A DNA stretch of 46,217 nucleotides. Source: Bacillota bacterium. GTDB taxonomy: Bacteria; Bacillota; UBA4882; UBA8346. Position numbers and translations under genes: made by a program. The stretch spans positions 1 through 46,217 of the forward strand of contig JAEYRN010000079.1 of assembly GCA_023435565.1 (NCBI GenBank). The letters are read 5' to 3'. Below the pieces are notes generated by a model. The model was given only the letters and a program-made list of their open reading frames with translations, was not told the origin of the DNA and searched no databases. The first letter of the stretch is position 1. Each line of letters opens with the position of its first letter. Positions 9,489 through 17,788 of this stretch are shown piece by piece.

Positions 9489-9965
9489 GATTTACCTCCG
9501 GACCTTCTAATGACATATCGGTAAAAACAACGGCGTGCCCACAAATAAGCGACGACGCTCCATAGTAGGAGAGAAACCGTGGCATAGGTTGTCTATGTCT
9601 TGTTCAAGTCCGACGAGAGAGAGTAATTGTTTTGGTTCGGTAATCATTTCCGAATAAAAAGAAGCAAAATAATTAAGGTTTTCCAAAGCCGTTAATTTTG
9701 AGTAAAAGTTGGGAAATTCAAAAGCGACCCCGATTTTTTCATAGAAATCGGTACCGGTATTATTAACTTCTTTTCCGCCAACCCGAACATTACCCCGGTA
9801 ATTCCTGAGAATCCCGATAAGAATCTTTTGGGTGGTACTTTTTCCAGCACCGGAAGGTCCAAGGAAACCAAAGATTTCTCCCCGGTTTATTTTAAAATCC
9901 AACTCTTTAATAGTATCTTCATTATTTCCCGGATAAGAAAAGCACAAGTTTTTTACTTCAATCAT
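9457..9965 (-). pseudogene. ABC-2 exporter ATPase with internal deletion
   Basis: The open frame (9507-9965, 152 codons) begins normally with Walker A GPSGAGKST and a Q-loop region, then reads a degraded signature (HGFSPTMERRR) and stops. Walker B, D-loop and H-loop are absent; related ATPases are 230-300 residues. In the +1 frame, the bases just before the stop continue as AVVFTDMSLEGPEV and run to a TGA at 9457-9459 that overlaps the permease start. That is the usual C-terminal motif of this family (TxxSLEDVF). The simplest reading is an internal deletion of roughly 100 codons with a frame change, leaving the two ends fused out of frame. The gene starts at ATG 9965 with AGGAGAC upstream. 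Confidence 0.8.
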
Positions 9966-10207
9966 ATTTGTCTCCTAGCGCTGGGGTTAAGTATTTAGCA
10001 AATCATTAAATTCATTTATGAAAGCGTAAGTGAAGAAAGCTTCCTGATAATTTAAACCTGTTTTATATTCTATTTCGATATTTTAAACAATTTACCTATA
10101 AGATAATCGATTTTATTGGAAAAATTTAAGAGGGTAGGGACCGGGAATAGTTCCGTCTTATAATCGGCACACTATAGAAAACAATTAAATGAGGAGTTGA
10201 AATTGTC

Positions 10208-10411
10208 TTGGATAGATTATCATTGATTTTGGTGATCATTGGCGCTCTAAATTGGTTGTTAGTCGGTTTATTTCGTTATGACTTGGTCGCTAATATGTTT
10301 GGAGGCCAGGCGGCGCCGTTCAGCCGGATTATTTATTCCCTGGTTGGGTTGGCAGGGCTTTACTGCATTAGTTTTCTCTTTAGGGAACGGGAAAAGACAC
10401 GAAATAATTGA
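10208..10411 (+). CDS. DUF378 family small membrane protein (YuzA-like)
   Basis: This 67-residue protein has two hydrophobic helices and the family pattern IGALNWLLVGLF, FDLVA-like (YDLVANMFGG) and SRIIYSLVGLAGLY. The start is TTG 10208 behind GAGGAG (10191-10196). It is followed by a strong terminator, so it is a single-gene unit. The molecular role of DUF378 proteins is not established. Confidence 0.85.
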   Translation: MDRLSLILVIIGALNWLLVGLFRYDLVANMFGGQAAPFSRIIYSLVGLAGLYCISFLFREREKTRNN

Positions 10412-10418
10412 TTCTGTT

Positions 10419-10444
10419 CGGGGGTATTTAACCCCCGTTTTTTT
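10419..10444 (+). terminator. Rho-independent terminator
   Basis: CGGGGG and CCCCCG form a 6-bp stem around TATTTAA and are followed by seven T residues. It is 8 bp after the stop of the DUF378 gene. Confidence 0.9.
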
Positions 10445-10478
10445 ATGTCATAAATTGGCCAATTATAATGTCGAACTA

Positions 10479-10508
10479 TTGGAAAAAAACCACTTATAGT
10501 GGTATAAT
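10479..10508 (+). promoter_or_regulatory. Promoter of the HD-GYP gene with palindrome in the spacer
   Basis: TTGGAA (10479-10484) and TATAAT (10503-10508) are 18 bp apart. The palindrome ACCACTTATAGTGGT (10489-10503) fills the spacer, a position where a bound repressor would block RNA polymerase. Confidence 0.7.
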
Positions 10509-10513
10509 AATGT

Positions 10514-10614
10514 AAACAACTTAATTGCAAATCCGGCTCAATTCGGAGGAGCAAAACTAAAGCTCTTCAGGCGCTATAGAGGCTACGAACGTCTGGTTGC
10601 TAAAAAGTTGTTGT
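10514..10614 (+). ncRNA. Structured leader RNA, c-di-GMP-I (GEMM)-like riboswitch candidate
   Basis: Outer arms AACAACTT and AAGTTGTT close the element. Inside, GCAAATCC (10527-10534) faces GGTTGC (10595-10600), which are the paired ends expected of a class I c-di-GMP riboswitch. The centre reads GGAGGAGCAAAAC, close to the class's GGGACGCAAAGC core but lacking one C. The first hairpin (TCCG..CGGA) does not have the usual GNRA loop. A terminator follows at 10625-10654 and the regulated gene is an HD-GYP c-di-GMP phosphodiesterase, which supports the idea. It could be a variant class or a different riboswitch. Confidence 0.5.
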
Positions 10615-10624
10615 TCTTTTTGGG

Positions 10625-10654
10625 ACCCTGCGTTGATGCCGGGTTTTTGTTTTT
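10625..10654 (+). terminator. Attenuator terminator in the HD-GYP leader
   Basis: ACCCTGC and GCCGGGT pair with one internal mismatch around GTTGAT and are followed by TTTTTGTTTTT. It sits between the structured leader and the start codon at 10689, so it would terminate within the 5' UTR. Confidence 0.7.
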
Positions 10655-10688
10655 GGTTGAGAGTAATCTTTACATCTTGGAGGTTAAG

Positions 10689-11561
10689 ATGGAAAAAGTA
10701 GCTGTGGAGAAATTGACCACGGAAATGGTGCTTGCCCGTTCAATTTATTTACCTGATGGGCGAATTTTAATCAGAAAAAATGTCGGGGTATCTTCGTCAA
10801 TAATCGCCAAGTTAAAGGAATTACGTTTCCCTGCAGCTTACGTAAAAAACGCCGCTAGTGATGAAATTAAGGAACCTGTTTCTGACCTTACCCGTTCCGA
10901 TGTTATCCAAAGCGTGGCCAGATTGGATTCGGCGTTTAGGAGCGGAAAAGGTATAAATTTTTTAGCCTGTAAGGCGCCACTTCAACAGATGATCTTCGAA
11001 ATAATGGAAAACCGAAATATACTCATAAACCTTAATGAAATACGACCATTAAATGATTCCATATACAATCACATGGTCCAGGTCTGTATTATAGCAATAA
11101 GGGTTGGAATTCAAATGGGATACGACCAGTTGAGGTTGTTGGAGTTAGGGTTGGGAGTACTTTTTCATGATATAGGGATGACCCGGATTGCGGCGGATAT
11201 CTTAAATCGAATCGGTGGTCTTACCAGTGATGAAATCGCCCAGATTAAAACCCATCCTAAAACAGGGTATGATTTAATTAAACAAAGCCGGGACCTTCCC
11301 GAAGTAGTTGGGCAAATCGCCTTTCAACATCATGAAAGATATAACGGAGATGGTTATCCGCTAAAATTAGTCGGTTTTCATATCCATGAATATGCCCGAA
11401 TAGCTGCTGTAGCCGACGTATTTGACGCGATGACTTCCGAAAAACTATACCGACCAGCCAAAACAATCGGTGATACTTTAGATTATATTAAAAGTCAAAA
11501 AGGAGCGGAGTTTGACCCGGTAGTTGCTGATGCTCTAGTGGCGGCTGTTGCCGGAGCATAA
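10689..11561 (+). CDS. HD-GYP domain cyclic-di-GMP phosphodiesterase
   Basis: The 290-residue protein has an N-terminal alpha/beta segment (~1-70, with GRILIRKNVGVSSSIIAKLKEL as in many HD-GYP proteins), then an HD-GYP domain. The HD dyad is in LFHDIGM. The GYP-type signature follows in HHERYNGDGYP, and further metal ligands lie in HPKTGYDLI and ADVFDAMTS. HD-GYP proteins hydrolyse c-di-GMP in the cytoplasm. I start it at ATG 10689 behind TTGGAGG; the frame is open upstream to 10608 but that part overlaps the leader terminator. Expression is probably attenuated by the structured leader. Confidence 0.92.
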   Translation: MEKVAVEKLTTEMVLARSIYLPDGRILIRKNVGVSSSIIAKLKELRFPAAYVKNAASDEIKEPVSDLTRSDVIQSVARLDSAFRSGKGINFLACKAPLQQMIFEIMENRNILINLNEIRPLNDSIYNHMVQVCIIAIRVGIQMGYDQLRLLELGLGVLFHDIGMTRIAADILNRIGGLTSDEIAQIKTHPKTGYDLIKQSRDLPEVVGQIAFQHHERYNGDGYPLKLVGFHIHEYARIAAVADVFDAMTSEKLYRPAKTIGDTLDYIKSQKGAEFDPVVADALVAAVAGA

Positions 11562-11613
11562 ACCTGATACAAGTCGGGTTTGACGGATTCCGGTAGTTTT
11601 TTTAAAAAATATA

Positions 11614-11641
11614 TTGACGTATTTTGAATTATTAGTATAAT
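11614..11641 (+). promoter_or_regulatory. Sigma-A promoter of the AdoMetDC-like gene
   Basis: TTGACG (11614-11619) and TATAAT (11636-11641) are separated by 16 bp and lie 68 bp upstream of the start codon. Confidence 0.75.
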
Positions 11642-11708
11642 AAACTTTATGATTAAACCCCGATAAGCGCAAAAACGGGCAAGGCAAATGGATAAAGGAG
11701 TGGAATTG

Positions 11709-12515
11709 GTGAATCATTTTGTGATGGATGCCTTTCATGGGTACCGTTCACGATTGGACGACATGATGTTGATTTATGAAGCTTTAGAAGAAATACCGCA
11801 AAAACTGGGGATGAAAGCGGTGATGCCCCCGTTTATTTTACCATATTATAATGGCGTTGTTCCTGAGGATTGTGGTATAAGTGCTTTTGTTTTCTTAGCA
11901 GGCGGACATTTTACAATTCATACTTTTTCTTTTAGGGAGGCTTATTTTGTAGATTTGCTTTCACCGGAAGCATTTAATCCAAACCAGGTTGAAAAATTGA
12001 TTAAGGATGCCTTTCCAGCAGAACGGATTACTTCCTATTCTTTGGAAAGGGAACGCCGGGAAACTAATCCGGCAAAAATAGCAATCAATGAAGAATTGGA
12101 TTTTGGGCCTCATCTCTTTTTAGATCTTAAAAATTATAACGGTCCCAAAACTATCGATGAATTATTCGGTTTTTTTGATACCATGCCTTTCAGTATTGGA
12201 ATGACACCGATTATTCGTCCGGTTGTTGTGAAAAATCCGATTGGTAATGAAAAAGTCACTTCAATCCTGACTATGATAGCTGAAAGCCATATTAGCTTGC
12301 ATTATTTTGAAGAATCCGGGCGAGTTTTTTTCGACCTCTTTTCCTGTAAGTTTTTTGATTATAGTAAAGTTAGCGATAAGCTGAAACAGGTTTTAAAGAG
12401 TGAGATAACAAATGAAACATTGATTTCACGCGGTAGCAAATATCAGCACTTTAAAAACGATACCGCTGCACCGGCGGTTGATACTAGGGCGTGGCTTAAG
12501 AATGTATATAAGTAA
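11709..12515 (+). CDS. Tandem-domain S-adenosylmethionine decarboxylase-like protein
   Basis: AdoMet decarboxylases make decarboxylated AdoMet for spermidine synthesis, using a pyruvoyl group made by self-cleavage at Glu-Ser. The usual bacterial class 1B enzyme is ~120-140 residues; this one is 268 and contains the fold twice. The second half has AESHISLH with the cleavage Ser at about 193, His at 198 and Cys at 213. These spacings match Ser63, His68 and Cys83 of the Thermotoga enzyme. In the first half the equivalent run is AGGHFTIH: the Ser is Gly, and the Cys position is Pro, so that half should not self-process. I start it at GTG 11709 because AAAGGAG (11694-11700) is ideally placed; ATG 11688 lies upstream of that site. 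It has its own promoter and terminator. Substrate could be AdoMet or, as in neofunctionalised relatives, an amino acid. Confidence 0.8.
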   Translation: MNHFVMDAFHGYRSRLDDMMLIYEALEEIPQKLGMKAVMPPFILPYYNGVVPEDCGISAFVFLAGGHFTIHTFSFREAYFVDLLSPEAFNPNQVEKLIKDAFPAERITSYSLERERRETNPAKIAINEELDFGPHLFLDLKNYNGPKTIDELFGFFDTMPFSIGMTPIIRPVVVKNPIGNEKVTSILTMIAESHISLHYFEESGRVFFDLFSCKFFDYSKVSDKLKQVLKSEITNETLISRGSKYQHFKNDTAAPAVDTRAWLKNVYK

Positions 12516-12524
12516 TTAACGAGT

Positions 12525-12556
12525 AAGGGACTTTAGAGATAAAGTCCTTTTTCTTT
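12525..12556 (+). terminator. Rho-independent terminator
   Basis: AAGGGACTTT and AAAGTCCTTT pair (one G-T) around AGAGAT, followed by a T-rich tail. It separates the AdoMetDC-like gene from the nrdR promoter. Confidence 0.85.
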
Positions 12557-12587
12557 TAAAAATTATTTTTTTTAGTAAATATTTTTG

Positions 12588-12616
12588 TAGACACCCTAAA
12601 TGTTGGGTTATATAAT
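12588..12616 (+). promoter_or_regulatory. nrdR promoter
   Basis: TAGACA (12588-12593) and TATAAT (12611-12616) with a 17-bp spacer. Both NrdR boxes overlap or flank it. Confidence 0.75.
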
Positions 12617-12640
12617 ATTAATGTGTACAATATGTAGTGT
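12593..12640 (+). promoter_or_regulatory. Two NrdR boxes 32 bp apart
   Basis: Against the known NrdR box (ACACWATATATWGTGT), 12625-12640 reads GTACAATATGTAGTGT (13 of 16) and 12593-12608 reads ACCCTAAATGTTGGGT (12 of 16). The starts are 32 bp apart, the three-helical-turn spacing usual for tandem NrdR boxes. One lies in the promoter spacer and one just after the -10, so NrdR should repress its own operon including nrdD and nrdG. Confidence 0.75.
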
Positions 12641-12654
12641 TTGGAGGTATAATA

Positions 12655-13107
12655 TTGAATTGTCCTTTTTGTGGTGGTTTGGATAGTAAGGTAATAGATT
12701 CTCGCGCCTCAGAGGAGGGCAATTCGATCCGTCGCCGCCGGGAATGTCTATTTTGCCAAAAGCGTTTTACTACTTATGAACGGATCGAAGAAGCACCCTT
12801 GATGGTAATAAAAAAAGACGGTCGTAGAGAACCCTTTGATCGAGCAAAAGTGTTAAACGGATTGGTAAAAGCCTGTGAAAAAAGGCCGGTTGCTTATGCG
12901 ACTCTTGAAAAACTAGTCAATACAGTCGAACGTGAATTGCGAAACCGTATGGAACAAGAAGTGGCCAGTGCTGTGGTGGGAGAATTGATTATGGAAGGGC
13001 TTAAAGGCATTGATGAAGTTGCATATGTCCGGTTTGCGTCAGTTTACCGGCAGTTTAAGGACTTAGGCGATTTGATGCATGAACTGCAAAATTTACTTGG
13101 CAAATGA
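12655..13107 (+). CDS. nrdR: Transcriptional repressor NrdR
   Basis: NrdR senses ATP/dATP and represses ribonucleotide reductase genes. The 150-residue protein has the N-terminal zinc ribbon (NCPFCGG and CLFCQKRF, four Cys), then an ATP-cone domain beginning about residue 45 (MVIKKDGRREPFDRAKVLNGL). I start it at TTG 12655, 8 bp after GGAGG; this gives the family's characteristic first residues (M)NCPFCG. The GTG at 12637 overlaps the operator and ribosome binding site. It is the first gene of a run with nrdD and nrdG. Confidence 0.95.
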   Translation: MNCPFCGGLDSKVIDSRASEEGNSIRRRRECLFCQKRFTTYERIEEAPLMVIKKDGRREPFDRAKVLNGLVKACEKRPVAYATLEKLVNTVERELRNRMEQEVASAVVGELIMEGLKGIDEVAYVRFASVYRQFKDLGDLMHELQNLLGK

Positions 13108-13130
13108 ATCAAATTACACGGAGGAGAGTT

Positions 13131-15233
13131 ATGGCAAAGAACCTAAAAGAGATCGAAAAGCTCAACGAATTAAATGATGGAGAAAACAAAGTAATCAACT
13201 TTATCAACCGGACCCGAGAGAAAGCTTTTCGTTCAATCCGCAAGCGCGATGGTAGAATTGTCGAGTTTGATATCGAAAAAATTGCCGGCGCTATTTTTAA
13301 GGCAGCTAAAGCGGTAGGAGGAGAGGATCGTCAACTAGCCGAGGAATTAGCGGAAATTGTGGTCCAATATTTGTACAAGCAGTTAGGTTTGAATATTCCC
13401 TCCGTTGAAGAGGTCCAAGATGCCGTCGAGAAAGTATTAATTGAGACCGGACACGCTAAAACGGCAAAAGCATATATTCTTTACCGGGATCGCCGCACCA
13501 GATTGCGTGATTCCAAGTCGGAACTGATGGACGTAGTGGAAGAGATATTGGTCGAAACCAACCGGGAGAACGCTAACATTAGCAATTCTCCCTCCGCCAA
13601 AATGCTTCAAATTGCCTCAGCTGCCAGTAAACGTTATTATCTAAGCCGTTTGATTCCGGAAGATATGGCTCAGGCCCATTCGGAAGGCGATTACCATATT
13701 CACGATCTGGATTTCTATGGGAAAACTTTAACTTGTGTTCAGATTCCCTTAAAACGTTTGTTAGAAAACGGTTTTAATAACGGTCACGGTTATATTCGGC
13801 CTCCGAAACGGCCTGCTTCGGCAACCGCATTAGCCGCAATTATCTTGCAAAGCTCACAAAACGATATGCATGGCGGACAGTCATTTGCAGCTTTTGATCG
13901 GGACATGGCGCAATTTATAGCAGGCGCATCCGAAGATGAGGCTTTTCAAGCGATGGAGGCTTTAATCTATAATTTAAATTCCATGCATAGCCGGGCTGGA
14001 GCCCAAGTACCATTTAGCAGTATCAATATCGGGTGTGATATATCGACGGAAGGACGGCTGGTAACCAAGTCCTTACTTTTAGCTTATGAAAAAGGATTGG
14101 GTCGGGGGGAAACTCCCATTTTCCCAAATATTATTTTTCGTTTAAAGAAAGGGATCAATTTTGATTCGGATGACCCAAATTATGATCTATTCAAACTGGC
14201 CATGCGTGTCTCGGCCCAGAGGTTAAATCCTACATTTTCATTTATGGACTCCTCTTTTAATCAAGAGTATGGAGCCGAGGTTGCTTACATGGGTTGCCGA
14301 ACCAGAGTAATTGCCAATCGTCATGGAGCGGCAGTTTCCGACGGCCGGGGCAATCTTTCTTTTACCACCATTAATCTACCTCGTCTGGCCCTTAAAAGTG
14401 GCGGTGATTTGGAAACTTTTTATCAAGAATTAGAAAACCTTATGGTTTTAACTGCTAGACAGTTATACCATAGATTCCGGGTTCAATCCAAATTACGGGT
14501 CAAAGATATGCCGTTTTTAATGGGACAGGGGCTATATTTGGATTCGGAAAAAATGTCATCTCAAGAAACGATTGGCTCTGTAATCAAACATGGTACTATT
14601 TCGATCGGGTTTATTGGGTTGGCGGAGACTTTGACTTGTTTAACCGGCAATCATCATGGTCAGGATCCTGGCTCCCAACGCTTAGGTCTGGAGATTGTCG
14701 GTTTTATGAGAAAACTGGTGGATAAGTTTGCTGAAGAATATGACCTAAATTATACCTTACTGGCTACCCCGGCGGAAGGACTATCCGGCCGATTTATCCA
14801 TATGGATCGTCGCCGGTTTGGGGTAAAATCCGGAATTACCGACAAAGAATTTTATACAAATAGTTTTCATGTTCCGGTAAATTTCGAAATTTCATCCTTT
14901 GAAAAAGTTGCTTTGGAAGGTCCGTATCATAAACTTACTAATGCCGGGCATATCAGTTACGTCGAATTAAAAGCGCCGCCGGTCAATAATCTGGAAGCTT
15001 ATGAGGCTTTAGTTAAACATATGTCCCATTCCAATATGGGATATGCCGGAATTAATTTCCCGGTAGACGAATGTCCCAGTTGTTTTTATCGGGGAGTAAT
15101 CGAAAAAGAATGTCCGTCTTGCGGGTCCGCTAATATTCGTCGGATTCGTCGGATTACCGGTTACCTTTCAACTGTGGACCGTTTTAATGATGCTAAACAG
15201 GCTGAGTTGAAGGAAAGGGTAATACATGGATGA
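13131..15233 (+). CDS. nrdD: Anaerobic (class III) ribonucleoside-triphosphate reductase
   Basis: It reduces ribonucleotides to deoxyribonucleotides using an oxygen-sensitive glycyl radical. The 700-residue protein starts with an ATP-cone (RSIRKRDGRIVEFDIEKI, ~30-120), followed by the catalytic barrel. At the C-terminus are four zinc-binding Cys (about 648, 651, 661, 664; CPSC twice) and the glycyl radical loop RITGYLS with the radical Gly near 677. ATG 13131 follows GAGGAG; the ATG at 13104 overlaps the nrdR stop and has no ribosome binding site. It overlaps nrdG by 8 bp. It belongs to the NrdR-controlled operon and implies an anaerobic life style. Confidence 0.96.
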   Translation: MAKNLKEIEKLNELNDGENKVINFINRTREKAFRSIRKRDGRIVEFDIEKIAGAIFKAAKAVGGEDRQLAEELAEIVVQYLYKQLGLNIPSVEEVQDAVEKVLIETGHAKTAKAYILYRDRRTRLRDSKSELMDVVEEILVETNRENANISNSPSAKMLQIASAASKRYYLSRLIPEDMAQAHSEGDYHIHDLDFYGKTLTCVQIPLKRLLENGFNNGHGYIRPPKRPASATALAAIILQSSQNDMHGGQSFAAFDRDMAQFIAGASEDEAFQAMEALIYNLNSMHSRAGAQVPFSSINIGCDISTEGRLVTKSLLLAYEKGLGRGETPIFPNIIFRLKKGINFDSDDPNYDLFKLAMRVSAQRLNPTFSFMDSSFNQEYGAEVAYMGCRTRVIANRHGAAVSDGRGNLSFTTINLPRLALKSGGDLETFYQELENLMVLTARQLYHRFRVQSKLRVKDMPFLMGQGLYLDSEKMSSQETIGSVIKHGTISIGFIGLAETLTCLTGNHHGQDPGSQRLGLEIVGFMRKLVDKFAEEYDLNYTLLATPAEGLSGRFIHMDRRRFGVKSGITDKEFYTNSFHVPVNFEISSFEKVALEGPYHKLTNAGHISYVELKAPPVNNLEAYEALVKHMSHSNMGYAGINFPVDECPSCFYRGVIEKECPSCGSANIRRIRRITGYLSTVDRFNDAKQAELKERVIHG

Positions 15234-15753
15234 TTCGGTTGTTGCACGAATTGCGGGTGTAACAAACGAAAGCGTGGTTGATGGGCCGGGCCTCCGCAGC
15301 ACAATTTTTTTTCAAGGTTGCCCTCACGCATGCCCCGGTTGTCATAATCCCGAGACTTGGCAGACAGATGGCGGTAAGGAAATTAAAATTGTTGATTTAA
15401 TCGGGTTACTCAAATTAAATCCTTTGGTTACCGGTGTTACTTTTAGCGGCGGCGAGCCGTTTCAACAGGCTACGGCCGCAGTGGTGCTAGGAAAATATCT
15501 GCGGAAGTGGGGATTGAACCTATGGGTATATACCGGTTTTACCTGGGGATTTTTATTGGCAAATCTTAACCGGCCCGGGTATAAAGAGTTATTGGAATTA
15601 ACCGATGTTTTGATTGACGGTCCGTTTATTAGGGAACAACAAAACCTTAGCTTGTTATTTCGAGGTTCCGACAACCAAAGATTGATCAAGGTTCGGGATA
15701 GCCTTGCCAAAGGAATGGTTATTACATGGCAGCCGCCCGGAATGGATGAATAA
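15226..15753 (+). CDS. nrdG: Anaerobic RNR-activating radical SAM enzyme
   Basis: NrdG uses a 4Fe-4S cluster and AdoMet to make the glycyl radical on NrdD. The cluster motif CX3CX2C is visible as Cys32, Cys36 and Cys39 (GCPHACPGCHNPETW), and the AdoMet-binding pattern FSGGEPF follows. Length 175 residues is typical. The start ATG lies inside the last codons of nrdD, so translation is coupled. Confidence 0.96.
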   Translation: MDDSVVARIAGVTNESVVDGPGLRSTIFFQGCPHACPGCHNPETWQTDGGKEIKIVDLIGLLKLNPLVTGVTFSGGEPFQQATAAVVLGKYLRKWGLNLWVYTGFTWGFLLANLNRPGYKELLELTDVLIDGPFIREQQNLSLLFRGSDNQRLIKVRDSLAKGMVITWQPPGMDE

Positions 15754-15755
15754 TT

Positions 15756-16532
15756 ATGGGTTGGGTTGAGACCAATCGTTCAGGATTGACATTTTATCAA
15801 TGTCAGGAATTAAACAATCTCCAAGTTGTGCAGGGAGTTTCCGGTAGAAATTGCGGAAATTTAGCCTTACATACGGGAGATGATCCGAATCGGGTCATTG
15901 AGCGGCGAAAGAGGTTGCTTGGGGCTTTAGATTTAGATCTTAACCATTTGGTCTCCGGCGTTCAAGTCCATGGTAACAGAATAGCTCTGGTCGATAAAAC
16001 AGCAGCAGGCTTGGGGGCTTTTAGTATTGAAGAAGCGGTTCCGGAGACCGACGCCTTAATTACTAAGGATACGGGGATTATTTTAGCTACTTTTACAGCG
16101 GATTGTCTCCCGATTTTTGTTTGTGATCCGGTTACACCTGCGGTTGCGGTCATCCATGCCGGGTGGCGTGGAACCATTAACGGGATAGCTACGGACACTT
16201 TAAAGCGGATGATTAATGAGTTCGGAACTAGCCCCGCCGATTGTCTGGTGGCGATTGGGCCTTCAATATGCGGAGCCTGCTTTCAGGTTGAGCGGCAGTT
16301 GGCAGAAAGGTTTGAAAAGATTTATCCTCAAACTGTGATCAAGGATAAATCGGGAAGTAGCGTTGATTTACAGGCTTATATCAAGTCCGATCTGAAAGCG
16401 TTTGGTATTAAAGCGGACCGAATTTATGATGCCAAGGCCTGTACAAGTTGTAACTCGGACCGATTCTTTTCTTATCGAGCCGAACAAGGAGTTACCGGTA
16501 GGATAATGGGAATTATCGGCTTAAGACATTAA
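15756..16532 (+). CDS. pgeF: Purine nucleoside phosphorylase / laccase-domain protein (YfiH/PgeF family)
   Basis: This 258-residue protein belongs to the family once called polyphenol oxidase, now known to act on purine nucleosides. The metal-binding His/Cys set is visible: GVQVHGN, TADCLPIFVCD, VIHAGWRGT and SICGACFQV. It starts 2 bp after the nrdG stop and is probably cotranscribed. Association with the downstream yggS-sepF cluster is common in Bacillota. Confidence 0.9.
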   Translation: MGWVETNRSGLTFYQCQELNNLQVVQGVSGRNCGNLALHTGDDPNRVIERRKRLLGALDLDLNHLVSGVQVHGNRIALVDKTAAGLGAFSIEEAVPETDALITKDTGIILATFTADCLPIFVCDPVTPAVAVIHAGWRGTINGIATDTLKRMINEFGTSPADCLVAIGPSICGACFQVERQLAERFEKIYPQTVIKDKSGSSVDLQAYIKSDLKAFGIKADRIYDAKACTSCNSDRFFSYRAEQGVTGRIMGIIGLRH

Positions 16533-16607
16533 ATAAAAAGACATAGAGAACGGGTAGCTGAAAGTTACTTGAATATTGAATTTATGTCAAGTTAATGGAG
16601 CGGTATT

Positions 16608-17777
16608 TTGAAATCTGAATATTCTGGTAAAGAAAGGTCTAAGTTTTCCCGAAGCAGACGAAATTTATTAAAGCTTTTTGGTTATACGGTTATCTTGATT
16701 TTATTAATAGAAATCGGTCGAATAACTCTGGGGATTTGGGTTGTCAAGCCTGTAGTAGCTCAATGGGGTGTAATCGAAAAAGGTTGTTGGGTAGAAGCTC
16801 TTTTTCTTAGGGACGAAATTATAATCAAAAGTGAGTTCGAAGGAAATATCAATCAAAAAGCCGAAAATGGGTCTAGAATAGCAAAGGGAGCAGTAATTGC
16901 TTCCATTAATACCCGTTTTGGTTTAGCGATGGAACCGGATGATGCCGCGTTTCGTTTGGAAAGAAGATTACTTCTACTGCGTTCTGAGGATGGGGCCTTA
17001 GCTTCGGAGTTAAAACGGATCAACAATGAAATTAACTTTAGAAAAAACAGTTTATTAAAAACTTCGACGAAGACCTCTGAAATTAAAGAAGATTTAGGAT
17101 CTTTGGAGCAGGAGAAAAGACAAATATTACGAAATATCAAAAGCGTAAGGGAACAAATTCTTAAAACGCAGGTAGCTATTAAAAACGAAATGAAAGGGTT
17201 TAAATCAGTTGTTGCTCCGGAAGTAGGATATTTATTTTTCCAGTATGATAATTGGGAAGGCAAATTAAGTCCGGACCATTTTTTTGAACTCTCCGAGGAG
17301 GAATTTCGGAATAATTATCATTTAAAGTCAACGGGCAATCGGGTGAAGCCAGGAGCGATAATCGCCAAGATTATAAGTCCATTTACCCAAACTATAGCGG
17401 TTATGATCGATACCTCAATAACCGGAACCCCAAAATTGGGTGATTCTTGGGGGATTAAAACCAGCGATGGTCTGCATAGTGTAATAATAAAAAATATTAT
17501 ACCTATGGATAATCGAAAAATGATTTTGGCCTTTGATGATTCAGGAATTTATCAACAACATATACCTACCCGGCGAAGTAAAATTTTCATAATCTACCGA
17601 AAAATAAACGGAATAACGGTTCCCACTCAAGCGCTTTATATAAACGGACGCCAGACCTTCGTGAAACTGCGGAAAGGGGATGGTTACAGCCTCCAGGAAG
17701 TTCAGGTGCTAGAAACCGATGGCGATAAGGCTGTTGTTGAAGGAATCGATTTTGGGACTACAATACTGTCACGATAG
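16608..17777 (+). CDS. HlyD-like membrane protein of the division cluster
   Basis: The 389-residue protein has a basic cytoplasmic N-terminus, one membrane helix (~22-48) and an extracytoplasmic part. That part has split lipoyl-like segments, a coiled coil (~110-190) and a beta-rich C-terminal half, the layout of HlyD-family adaptors. The start is TTG 16608, about 8 bp after GGAG. No transporter gene is adjacent. HlyD-like proteins of this kind occur in ylm/sep clusters of clostridia, where their role is not settled. It lies 76 bp after pgeF, so a separate promoter is possible. Confidence 0.75.
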   Translation: MKSEYSGKERSKFSRSRRNLLKLFGYTVILILLIEIGRITLGIWVVKPVVAQWGVIEKGCWVEALFLRDEIIIKSEFEGNINQKAENGSRIAKGAVIASINTRFGLAMEPDDAAFRLERRLLLLRSEDGALASELKRINNEINFRKNSLLKTSTKTSEIKEDLGSLEQEKRQILRNIKSVREQILKTQVAIKNEMKGFKSVVAPEVGYLFFQYDNWEGKLSPDHFFELSEEEFRNNYHLKSTGNRVKPGAIIAKIISPFTQTIAVMIDTSITGTPKLGDSWGIKTSDGLHSVIIKNIIPMDNRKMILAFDDSGIYQQHIPTRRSKIFIIYRKINGITVPTQALYINGRQTFVKLRKGDGYSLQEVQVLETDGDKAVVEGIDFGTTILSR

Positions 17778-17788
17778 GAGGCCTGGAC

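Noticed and set aside
11562..11605. Terminator after the HD-GYP gene
   Set aside because: A 7-bp stem (AACCTGA/TCGGGTT) is present but the T run is not adjacent, so termination there is uncertain.
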